DNA from: JBOFZL01 sp051655155
Lineage (GTDB): Bacteria; Bacillota; Clostridia; Peptostreptococcales; Filifactoraceae
Reading direction: 5' to 3'
Assembly: GCA_051655155.1 (NCBI GenBank)
Contig: JBOFZL010000051.1
Coordinates: 52,123-116,122, forward strand
DNA length: 64,000 nucleotides
This document shows, piece after piece, positions 26,358 through 33,980 of this stretch (its first letter is position 1; each line of letters begins with the position of its first letter). The notes below the pieces were generated by a model that worked only from the letters and a program-made list of their open reading frames with translations, did no database searches and was not told where the DNA came from. Both the position numbers and the translations under genes were made by a program.

Positions 26358-27242
26358 ATGAAAAAAGGATTAATAACGAAAGCAATATCCTCTTTCTTTT
26401 ATGTTTATACTGAAGATGGAGTATACGAGTGTAAGGGAAGGGGAAGTTTAAAAGAAGAAGGAATAATACCTTTAGTTGGTGATATGGCAATAATAACTAT
26501 TGTAGATGAACGTACTAAAAAGGCTATGGTTGAGAAGATAGAAGATAGGAAAAATTTTTTGATCAGACCACCTATAGCAAATATAGGAAAGGTTCTTTTA
26601 ACATTTGCGATAAAGGATCCAAATCCCAATTTATCCTTGATAGATAGGTTTGTAGTTTTGGCTCAGGAAGCTGGTTTGGATATTGTGCTTTGCTTTACAA
26701 AGTCTGACCTTGATAAGGATGGTAAGTTGAAAAAACTATTAAGTATATATAAAGGGCTGGGATATCCTGTTATATGGTTGTCAGTAGAAGAAAATAAAAA
26801 TATAGATTTGGTAAAAAGTGTTATAAAAGATAATATAACCGTTGTCGCTGGACCATCTGGAGCAGGAAAAAGTACCATGATAAATACTTTAGGGTTTGAG
26901 ATAAAAACTGGAGAAGTTAGTCAAAAGCTTGGAAGAGGTCGTCATACTACACGACATGTAGAGTTGTTGAAAATTGATGAAAGAACGTGGATTGCAGATA
27001 CACCAGGGTTTAGTTCGCTAAGTTTAGATCATATACCACCGGATGAATTGAAAGAGTATTTTATTGAGTTTCATGATTATGATACGGAGTGTAGATTTGG
27101 ATCAAAGTGTATACATGATCAAGAGCCAGATTGTTGTGTGAAAAAAGCTGTAGATAATGGAAATATAGCTGTAGAAAGATATGAAAGTTATATTCAGCTT
27201 TTAGGAGAGGTAAGACAAAACCAAAAGAGAAAGGGATATTAG
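26358..27242 (+). CDS. rsgA: Ribosome small subunit-dependent GTPase RsgA
   Basis: RsgA is a late 30S assembly GTPase. The 294-residue protein has the OB-fold N terminus, then circularly permuted GTPase motifs: G4 FTKSD, G1 GPSGAGKSTMIN, G3 DTPGFSSL, and the C-terminal zinc-binding CRFGSKCIHDQEPDCCV. The ATG at 26358 follows TAGGAG; an earlier in-frame codon lies inside the kinase gene and would add an unrelated leader. Confidence 0.95.
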   Translation: MKKGLITKAISSFFYVYTEDGVYECKGRGSLKEEGIIPLVGDMAIITIVDERTKKAMVEKIEDRKNFLIRPPIANIGKVLLTFAIKDPNPNLSLIDRFVVLAQEAGLDIVLCFTKSDLDKDGKLKKLLSIYKGLGYPVIWLSVEENKNIDLVKSVIKDNITVVAGPSGAGKSTMINTLGFEIKTGEVSQKLGRGRHTTRHVELLKIDERTWIADTPGFSSLSLDHIPPDELKEYFIEFHDYDTECRFGSKCIHDQEPDCCVKKAVDNGNIAVERYESYIQLLGEVRQNQKRKGY

Positions 27243-27244
27243 AT

Positions 27245-27898
27245 ATGTTTAAATTAGCACCGTCAATGTTATCGGCAGATTTTGCTGTTTTAGGAGAGCA
27301 AATAAGAGTTTTGGAAGAGGCAGGTTGTGAGTATTTGCACATAGATGTTATGGATGGAGCTTTTGTTCCTAATATTACATTTGGAGCACCGGTCATAAAG
27401 AGTTTAAGAAATAAATCAAAAATGATTTTTGATTGTCATCTTATGATAGAAAACCCAGATGCGAGAATAGATGATTTTGTAGCTGCAGGGGCTGATATAA
27501 TAACAGTTCATGTAGAAGCGTGTAAGCATATTCATAGAACTATTCAGAGTATAAAGGAAAAAGGTGTAAAAGCGGGTGTTGCCATTAACCCTGGCACCCC
27601 ATTGGAATCTATTGAATGGATATTAGATGATTTGGATATGATATTAATTATGAGTGTTAATCCAGGTTTTGGAGGTCAAAAGTATATTGAGGCTACTACA
27701 GAAAAAATAGAGTTATTAAAAAGTTTAATTGAGGATAGAGGGTTGAAAATAGATATAGAAGTTGATGGTGGGATAACGGCAGACAATATTAAGGTTGTTG
27801 TAGATGCAGGGGCGGACGTAGTTGTGGCTGGCTCTGCGATATTTGGAAAAGAGAATATGGTTAATGCTGTAGAGGATCTTAGAAAAAATGGAAGATAA
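27245..27898 (+). CDS. rpe: Ribulose-phosphate 3-epimerase
   Basis: Rpe interconverts ribulose 5-phosphate and xylulose 5-phosphate. The 217-residue TIM barrel has APSMLSADF at the start, HIDVMDGAFVPNITFG, DCHLMIENPD, MSVNPGFGGQ and the catalytic DGGITADN. The start codon follows the rsgA stop by 2 bases, and its end overlaps thiN by 11 bases. Confidence 0.96.
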   Translation: MFKLAPSMLSADFAVLGEQIRVLEEAGCEYLHIDVMDGAFVPNITFGAPVIKSLRNKSKMIFDCHLMIENPDARIDDFVAAGADIITVHVEACKHIHRTIQSIKEKGVKAGVAINPGTPLESIEWILDDLDMILIMSVNPGFGGQKYIEATTEKIELLKSLIEDRGLKIDIEVDGGITADNIKVVVDAGADVVVAGSAIFGKENMVNAVEDLRKNGR

Positions 27899-28538
27899 AA
27901 AGGCGGCTTTACTTTTAAATGGAGACTATAGGGATATAGATTTTTACAAGGATAAACTTAATGAATATAAGTTTATAGTAGGCGTTGATGGTGGAAGCAA
28001 TATTTTAAGGAGATTAAATATTAAGCCGGATATCTTAGTTGGAGATTTTGATTCTATAGATGAAGATGTATTAAAGTATTTTGAAAAGTTAAATATTCCT
28101 ATGAAAAAATTTTCAAAAGAAAAAGATTATACGGATTCTCAATTAGGAATTTTACATCTGGAGGAACTGGGGTATAGAAATATAGATATATATGGAGGTT
28201 TCGGCAATAGGTTAGATCATAGTTTAGGGAATGTGGGACTAATATATTGGGCATATAATAATGGAATAAGTGTAAGGATGTTTGATGAAAATAATGAAAT
28301 CCAAGGACTGGCTATAGGAAAAACAAGGATAAATAGGGATAATGAAAAAATTTTTTCGATATTAGCGGTTTTTGAAAATTTAGAAGGATTGAGTATAAGT
28401 GATGCTAAGTATGAATTAGATGGATACAAGTTAAAAAAAGGTAGCCCAAGGGGAATATCTAATGAGTTTTTAGACAAAGAAGTAACTATCAGTTTAGAAA
28501 ATGGATTTGGGTTATTAATTATATCCAATAAAATTTGA
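27888..28538 (+). CDS. thiN: Thiamine pyrophosphokinase
   Basis: ThiN converts thiamine to thiamine diphosphate with ATP. The 216-residue protein has VGVDGGSN, DILVGDFDSID and KDYTDSQLG in the catalytic half and IYGGFGNRLDHSLGN before the C-terminal thiamine-binding beta domain. No good ribosome site precedes the ATG at 27888, which lies inside the end of rpe, so translation is probably coupled. Confidence 0.93.
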   Translation: MEDKKAALLLNGDYRDIDFYKDKLNEYKFIVGVDGGSNILRRLNIKPDILVGDFDSIDEDVLKYFEKLNIPMKKFSKEKDYTDSQLGILHLEELGYRNIDIYGGFGNRLDHSLGNVGLIYWAYNNGISVRMFDENNEIQGLAIGKTRINRDNEKIFSILAVFENLEGLSISDAKYELDGYKLKKGSPRGISNEFLDKEVTISLENGFGLLIISNKI

Positions 28539-28563
28539 CAAAGTAAGGTTTAAGCATTAGAAT
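28535..28563 (+). promoter_or_regulatory. Sigma-A promoter for hpt
   Basis: A perfect TTGACA (28535-28540) and TAGAAT (28558-28563) are separated by 17 bases. The -35 box overlaps the thiN stop codon. Confidence 0.75.
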
Positions 28564-28598
28564 ATTATATAAAAACGTTAAGGATGTGATAAAATACT

Positions 28599-29141
28599 AT
28601 GGACATTGAGAGTAAGGTCTGGGAAGTGCTTTGTTCTGAAGAGGAAATTGACAGTCGGATTAAGGAATTAGGTAAAGAAATTACAAGCGATTATGATGGG
28701 AAAAAATTATATGTTATATCTCTTTTAAAGGGGAGTTTTATTTTTGCAGCTGATTTAATTCGAAAAATTGATGTTCCTATAAGGGTTGGATTTATGGTGA
28801 CTTCAAGTTATGGGAATAGGGAAGAAAGCAGCGGAAATGTGGAGCTAAAGTTGGATATAACAGATGATATTGAGAACGCTCATGTGCTTATAGTAGATGA
28901 TATAACAGATTCTGGAATAACCATGAATTATGTTGTGGAGCATATAAAATTGAAGAATCCAGCTTCAATAAAAACATGTGTATTGTTGGATAAACCTGAT
29001 AGGCGACAGGTGGACTTTGAGGCTGATTATATAGGGTTTTCTATAGAAGATAGGTTTGTTGTGGGATATGGCTTAAATTATGGAGATTATTATAGAGATA
29101 TTCCTTATGTTTTTGCAGTCACAAATGAAGATAGGAAATAG
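28599..29141 (+). CDS. hpt: Hypoxanthine phosphoribosyltransferase
   Basis: Hpt salvages hypoxanthine and guanine with PRPP. The 180-residue protein has the PRPP-binding motif VLIVDDITDSGITM near residue 102, VISLLKGSFIFAADL, and SSYGNREESSGNV in the flexible loop. It has its own promoter and a strong terminator, thus a one-gene unit between thiN and the convergent cobO. Confidence 0.95.
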   Translation: MDIESKVWEVLCSEEEIDSRIKELGKEITSDYDGKKLYVISLLKGSFIFAADLIRKIDVPIRVGFMVTSSYGNREESSGNVELKLDITDDIENAHVLIVDDITDSGITMNYVVEHIKLKNPASIKTCVLLDKPDRRQVDFEADYIGFSIEDRFVVGYGLNYGDYYRDIPYVFAVTNEDRK

Positions 29142-29147
29142 GATTAA

Positions 29148-29198
29148 AAAACTAAAGGCAAATGAGATTGTGTTTATTCTCATTTGCCTTTAGTTTTC
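29148..29198. terminator. Strong bidirectional intrinsic terminator
   Basis: An 18-bp perfect inverted repeat (29150-29167 with 29178-29195), GC in the middle and A/T tracts at both ends, lies between convergent hpt and cobO. Confidence 0.92.
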
Positions 29199-29220
29199 AT
29201 TTAAAACAATTGTAGGCGAC

Positions 29221-29754
29221 TTACCATTCTATACCCTTTCTAGCAGGAATTCCTTTTTCAAATGGATGTTTTAGATCTTTCATCTCTGTTACATAATCGG
29301 CTATTTCATATATTTTTTCAGGTACATTTCGTCCTGTTAGTATTACTTCCATAGTTTCGGGACGTCGACTAATTATATTAATAAGCCTATCTACATCAAT
29401 TAGATTGTTGGATATTGCTCCCATTATTTCATCAAGTATAAGTACATCACAGTAATTATTATCAATAGTACCTTCTATAAAATCCATTGCTTTATCAATA
29501 TCTTCTTGTAGTTCTAGTTTTTGTTGGTCATTAAGGGTCCAAAAGAAACCTCTTGGTCGTTCAAACCTAAATAAAGTAAAATTAGGTATCTTTTCAATTA
29601 TATTCATTTCACCAGTTGCGCCACCCTTAAGAAATTGAACCATTCTCACGTTAAGTTCATTTCCGGATGAACGTATTCCTTGACCTACAGCAGCTGTAGT
29701 TTTTCCTTTTCCGTTACCGGTATATACGGCTATTAATCCTTTTTCAAGTTTCAT
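29221..29754 (-). CDS. cobO: Corrinoid adenosyltransferase (CobO/BtuR type)
   Basis: The enzyme adenosylates cob(I)alamin to give adenosylcobalamin. The 177-residue protein has the P-loop GNGKGKTTAA at residue 14, VRMVQFLKGG, LILDEIMGAI and an RxxP-type end (TGRNVPEKI ... EMKDLKHPFEKGIPARKGIEW region). AGGAGTGG precedes the ATG. It is the only B12 gene seen here; the lysine 5,6-aminomutase encoded at 49.2-51.8 kb uses its product. Confidence 0.92.
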   Translation of the reverse strand: MKLEKGLIAVYTGNGKGKTTAAVGQGIRSSGNELNVRMVQFLKGGATGEMNIIEKIPNFTLFRFERPRGFFWTLNDQQKLELQEDIDKAMDFIEGTIDNNYCDVLILDEIMGAISNNLIDVDRLINIISRRPETMEVILTGRNVPEKIYEIADYVTEMKDLKHPFEKGIPARKGIEW

Positions 29755-29890
29755 TATAGTCCACTCCTTTTTTTATTAGGTCATTTTATATTAGTATATC
29801 ATATTTTAGCAAATGTATAGGTGGCTTTATTGTAAATTTATTTTTTTACTTTTAAAATTTTATTTTGCCATTTATTTTTACATTATTTTG

Positions 29891-29918
29891 TTACAATTCT
29901 AAAGGTTTGTGGTATTAT
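29891..29918 (+). promoter_or_regulatory. Possible promoter for the lipoprotein/two-component operon
   Basis: TTACAA (29891-29896) and TATTAT (29913-29918) are 16 bases apart, 45 bases before the lipoprotein start. Confidence 0.5.
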
Positions 29919-29963
29919 TAATGTATTGGATAGTTTCAAATTAAATTTGTAAAGGAATAAATT

Positions 29964-31325
29964 ATGAATAAGTTAGTTTCTGCTATTTTGATTGTAATGA
30001 TGATGAGTTTTATAGGTGGGTGTTCTAGGATTTTGTCTCCAGAAGAGCTAATAAGCCCACCTGAGCTTAATGTAGAGAAAAAAGAAGTGAAGGATGCGAT
30101 AACAAAGTTTTTACCACAAAATTCTGAGTTGTTTCCATTTACCAATACTAAAGACAACAGAGAAAGTTCTTTTGGGTTAAAGGATCTTAATGATGATAAG
30201 AACAATGAGATTGTTGCTATATATAGAGATAAGACGACTTTTAAAATTGGTATATTAGTTTTAAAGAATGAGTTTGGTCTTTGGGTTAAGAAGGGGGATA
30301 TTAGCTTAGATGGAACTGACGTTTCAGATTACCTGATAGATGACTTGGATAAGGATGGACTTCTTGAAATAATTGTGGGCTATGAGTCAAGACAGGACTC
30401 AGCTCGAAAGTTAGATGTTTTTACAAGCGTTGATGACGGTGTAATTCAAATTTTTGATACGGATTATTATTCGTTAAGTATAGATGACATTACAGGCGAT
30501 GATGGTAAGGAACTGGTTATCGCTAGTGTTGCTACGGAAAAAAATGATAATGAAGTACTGGTTTATAGTAAGAAAGATAAGTCTATGATAAAGAACAATT
30601 CTATAATTTATCCTATTGGTACTGAACCCTATAATATTAAGCTAGGAAAATTAACAGATAATAAGGAGGCTATATTTGTTGATCTTTATGTGGATAATTC
30701 TTACGGGAAGTGTGATGTTCTGGTTTATGAAAAGAATCTTCTCTATAGTATAATGGATGGGCAAGAGGCCATAAGTTATCAAGAAAATCCTACTCAAAGT
30801 ACAGATATAGATAGGGATGGAATTATTGAAGTAGGTAATACTTCTGAAGCTCCGGTTTATAAAAAAAATTATGGGATAGAGGAAGATAATGATTATAAAA
30901 AATTAATAGAGTCTGATTTGATGGTAAGGAATTATTATAAGTACATCGATAAATCTTTTGTAAAGGTTAAAGAGTATTTTGATGAACCTACTATGAATAT
31001 AAGTATTGATATTCCTGAGATTATATGGAAGAAATATGTTGCTGATGTAAAGTATGAAAACGAAGACAGTGTTCTTACTTTATATTATTCACCGAATAAA
31101 AATCATTCTATTAAGAATGCTATAATAGAGGTAAGGCTTGTGGCTAAAAATAAGATGGAAAAAATGAAGGATTACCAGATGATTTCTGAAACAGAAGATT
31201 ATGTTGTTTTAGCGAAGCAGGTAAGTGATGCTAATGGATTAGCTGGAGAATATTTCAATGAATATCAAAAGGTTTTAGAGGATACAAAAAATATTACAGG
31301 CATTGTTTCTCAGTATATTTTTTAG
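29964..31325 (+). CDS. Lipoprotein with FG-GAP/VCBS-like Asp-rich repeats
   Basis: The 453-residue protein has a type II signal peptide with lipobox FIGGCS (Cys about residue 20), so it should be lipid-anchored outside the membrane. Four spaced segments resemble FG-GAP/EF-like calcium loops: KDLNDDKNNEIVAIY, DDLDKDGLLEIIVGY, DDITGDDGKELVIASV and TDIDRDGIIEVGN. The C-terminal third is a distinct mixed alpha/beta domain that I do not recognise. It is 14 bases upstream of a response regulator and sensor kinase pair, which suggests a sensory or envelope-monitoring partner; that is inference. Confidence 0.8.
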   Translation: MNKLVSAILIVMMMSFIGGCSRILSPEELISPPELNVEKKEVKDAITKFLPQNSELFPFTNTKDNRESSFGLKDLNDDKNNEIVAIYRDKTTFKIGILVLKNEFGLWVKKGDISLDGTDVSDYLIDDLDKDGLLEIIVGYESRQDSARKLDVFTSVDDGVIQIFDTDYYSLSIDDITGDDGKELVIASVATEKNDNEVLVYSKKDKSMIKNNSIIYPIGTEPYNIKLGKLTDNKEAIFVDLYVDNSYGKCDVLVYEKNLLYSIMDGQEAISYQENPTQSTDIDRDGIIEVGNTSEAPVYKKNYGIEEDNDYKKLIESDLMVRNYYKYIDKSFVKVKEYFDEPTMNISIDIPEIIWKKYVADVKYENEDSVLTLYYSPNKNHSIKNAIIEVRLVAKNKMEKMKDYQMISETEDYVVLAKQVSDANGLAGEYFNEYQKVLEDTKNITGIVSQYIF

Positions 31326-31339
31326 GGAGGAGAGGTTTT

Positions 31340-32038
31340 ATGAGAATATTAGTTTTGGAGGATGAGTTTGCTATAAGAAGTTTTGTAACTCTAAATCTTA
31401 CCAGAGAAGGATTTGAGGTTATTGAAGCTGAAACGGGAGAAAGTGCAATTGAGATTTTTGAGAATGACAGAAACATTCAGATGGCGCTTTTGGATGTTAT
31501 GTTACCTGGAATTGATGGGTTTGAAGTACTAAAGTATCTTAGGGAAAAATCACCAGATATGGGTATAATTATGCTTACAGCAAGAACTTCAGAGGTAGAT
31601 AAGGTTGAAGGACTTGAGTATGGAGCAGATGATTATATCAGCAAACCTTTTAGTCCTGTTGAACTTGTAGCTCGTATTAAAACCCTTGCTAGAAGGGTTG
31701 TAGGTACAAAAGAAACAAAGAGTGACGAAAAAGTGCTATATAGTGGTATATTTAAAGTTCAAATTAATGATAGGAGATTTTTTAAGGCTAATAGGGAAAT
31801 TGAAATGACACCAAAGGAGTTAGAAATAATGATTCTTTTTATGAAAAATAAAGAAAAATCAATGTCTAGAGATGTTATATTAAATGAAATTTGGGGTAAG
31901 AATTATTTTGGAGATCTTAAGGTAGTTGACGTAAATATGAGAAGAATACGAAAGAAGATAGAGGAAGACCCTGCTAATCCAAAGTATTTAAAAACTGTAT
32001 GGGGGTATGGATACAGGTGGGATGAAAATGGAGAGTAA
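31340..32038 (+). CDS. OmpR/PhoB-family response regulator
   Basis: The 232-residue protein has a receiver domain (phospho-acceptor Asp in ALLDVMLPGIDG near residue 53, Thr in MLTAR, Lys in ISKPF) and a C-terminal winged helix (MTPKELEIMILF ... VVDVNMRRIRKKI ... TVWGYGYRW). It is a DNA-binding transcription factor controlled by the kinase encoded next, whose start overlaps its end by 11 bases. GGGAGGAG precedes its ATG. Confidence 0.93.
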   Translation: MRILVLEDEFAIRSFVTLNLTREGFEVIEAETGESAIEIFENDRNIQMALLDVMLPGIDGFEVLKYLREKSPDMGIIMLTARTSEVDKVEGLEYGADDYISKPFSPVELVARIKTLARRVVGTKETKSDEKVLYSGIFKVQINDRRFFKANREIEMTPKELEIMILFMKNKEKSMSRDVILNEIWGKNYFGDLKVVDVNMRRIRKKIEEDPANPKYLKTVWGYGYRWDENGE

Positions 32039-33506
32039 GAATATTAGTAATAATGTTAGTGATAATACTAATCAAAGTTTATTTGAAAAGATTAACAAGT
32101 TTATTAATAGTTCTATTAGGACAAGGATAATTCTTAATTTTGGAGCTATCGTTGTTGTTACAGTATTTGTACTGGAGTTATTTTTTGCTTTTATGATAGA
32201 AAATTATTATCTTGGTGGAGTAGAGCAGATTTTAAAAGACAGGGTAACTGTAAGTGCGGATTTTATGAATAGCTATGTTTCTTATTCTGGAGTTGACGAA
32301 AAATCAAGGTTTCTCTTTGATGATTTTATTACAGAATCAGATAGTAAGTTTTTTATACAAGTTTTAAATGATAAGGGAAATATGATTAAAGATTCCTATG
32401 GGTTTTCAGATTTTCAGACTATAGATACTCCAGATGTTAAGGCTGCTTTAGATAAGAAGATGATCGTATATACAGGGGTTACTGAGTCAACAGGAGAGAG
32501 GATAATGGCAATTTCTAAACCTCTTATGAAATATTCAGTTGTAGATGGGGTTGTTAGATATTCAATTTCTTTGGAAAAAGTATATGATTCTATAGGACAA
32601 TATATAGCTACAGCGTTAGCTCTTGGAGTTATAGTAATAGTTTTCTTTCTAGCAATGGCTACAGTTATTTCAAAGTCCATTGTAAGCCCTATTAAAAACC
32701 TTATAGGAACAGCAACAGAAATGGCTGAAGGGGATTTTCATGTTAGAGCAGAGAAACAAAACTCAGATGAGGTAGGACAGCTTGCTGATAAAATTAATTA
32801 TATGGCGCAGGAGATTGTAAAGACTGATAATATTAAAAAGGATTTTATATCTTCTATATCCCATGAGCTAAGAACCCCGTTAACTTCTATAAAAGGATGG
32901 GGAGAGACTCTCTTATTGGGAGGGGTTGAGAAGGGTTCAATTGAGGAAATTGGACTAAATATTATAAATGCAGAGGCTGATAGGTTATCTGGTATTGTTG
33001 AGGAGCTTTTAGATTTTTCTAGGCTAGAGTCTAGGACTATGAAGACTCACAAAACTAAGGTATATCCAAGGCGAATTTTGAAGGCGGTATATAATCAGTT
33101 TCTTCCAAGAGGCAAGGAACATAATATTAGTTTCACTTTAGAGGGTGAAGAGGTTCCTGTATTAGGTGATGGAAATAGGATTAAGCAGGTATTTATAAAT
33201 ATATTGGCAAATGCAATTAAGTTTACTCCCCCTGGTGGAAGTATAGAGTTAATTGGAGTCGGGAGTGACGATAAGGTTGAGATAACAATTAGAGATACAG
33301 GAATTGGAATTTCTCAGGAGGATTTAACAAGGGTAAGAGAAAAGTTTTATAAAGCTAATTTAACATCAGCTGGTAGTGGCTTAGGACTATCTATTGTGGA
33401 TGAAATTTTAAAGCTTCATGATGCAAAGATGACAATAGAATCTGAGCCAGATCATGGGACAACGGTAAAAATAGTATTTCCAGCTATAAAGGAAGAGGAA
33501 GAGTAG
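32028..33506 (+). CDS. Membrane sensor histidine kinase with HAMP domain
   Basis: The 492-residue kinase has two membrane helices (about residues 30-55 and 185-215) around an extracellular sensor domain, a HAMP linker, HisKA with SHELRTPLTSIKGWGE, and HATPase motifs NILANAIKFTPPGG, DTGIGI and GSGLGLSIV. Its domain order resembles WalK/PhoR/ResE-type kinases. I choose ATG 32028, six bases after AGGTGGG; two in-frame ATGs upstream are less well placed. It pairs with the response regulator and perhaps the lipoprotein. Confidence 0.92.
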   Translation: MESKNISNNVSDNTNQSLFEKINKFINSSIRTRIILNFGAIVVVTVFVLELFFAFMIENYYLGGVEQILKDRVTVSADFMNSYVSYSGVDEKSRFLFDDFITESDSKFFIQVLNDKGNMIKDSYGFSDFQTIDTPDVKAALDKKMIVYTGVTESTGERIMAISKPLMKYSVVDGVVRYSISLEKVYDSIGQYIATALALGVIVIVFFLAMATVISKSIVSPIKNLIGTATEMAEGDFHVRAEKQNSDEVGQLADKINYMAQEIVKTDNIKKDFISSISHELRTPLTSIKGWGETLLLGGVEKGSIEEIGLNIINAEADRLSGIVEELLDFSRLESRTMKTHKTKVYPRRILKAVYNQFLPRGKEHNISFTLEGEEVPVLGDGNRIKQVFINILANAIKFTPPGGSIELIGVGSDDKVEITIRDTGIGISQEDLTRVREKFYKANLTSAGSGLGLSIVDEILKLHDAKMTIESEPDHGTTVKIVFPAIKEEEE

Positions 33507-33515
33507 GAGGGTTTT

Positions 33516-33980
33516 ATGAATAAGGTTATAGTTAAGATAGCAGGTATTGAATATCCTATTGTAGGAGAGGAAACAAAGGAGTATTTAGAGACTTTAGGAG
33601 CTTTGGTTAATAAGGAAGTAGAGTCAATAACAAAGAGTACGACGGGGATTAATCTTACGATGGCAACAACTTTAGCAGCAATTAATATTGGAGATAAGCT
33701 TTTAAAAGGTGGAGAGCATGAAAGGTCATCTGTTTTAGATGAGAGCAAAGGTGCAAGCGACCACATTAAAATGTTAGAGTTTAAGTTACAAGAGAAGGAT
33801 GTTCAGATTGAAGCTCTAACTTTGAAACTAAAAGATTTTAATGATATAGAGTCAGGTGAGGACGATATTAGGCTAAGGGAAGCTTTGGATATATCTAATC
33901 AATTCCAAAATAGAATATTTGAGTTACAAGAAGAGGTTGAGATACTTAAAAGTAAATTAGAAAAGGCTGAAAATAAATGA
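33516..33980 (+). CDS. zapA: Cell division protein ZapA
   Basis: ZapA bundles FtsZ protofilaments at the division ring. The 154-residue protein has the short N-terminal beta domain (VKIAGIEYPIVGEE, YLETLGALVNKEVE) and TLAAINIGDKLLKG, followed by a long C-terminal coiled coil. AGGAGG precedes the ATG. It overlaps the U32 gene by 4 bases (ATGA). Confidence 0.88.
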   Translation: MNKVIVKIAGIEYPIVGEETKEYLETLGALVNKEVESITKSTTGINLTMATTLAAINIGDKLLKGGEHERSSVLDESKGASDHIKMLEFKLQEKDVQIEALTLKLKDFNDIESGEDDIRLREALDISNQFQNRIFELQEEVEILKSKLEKAENK

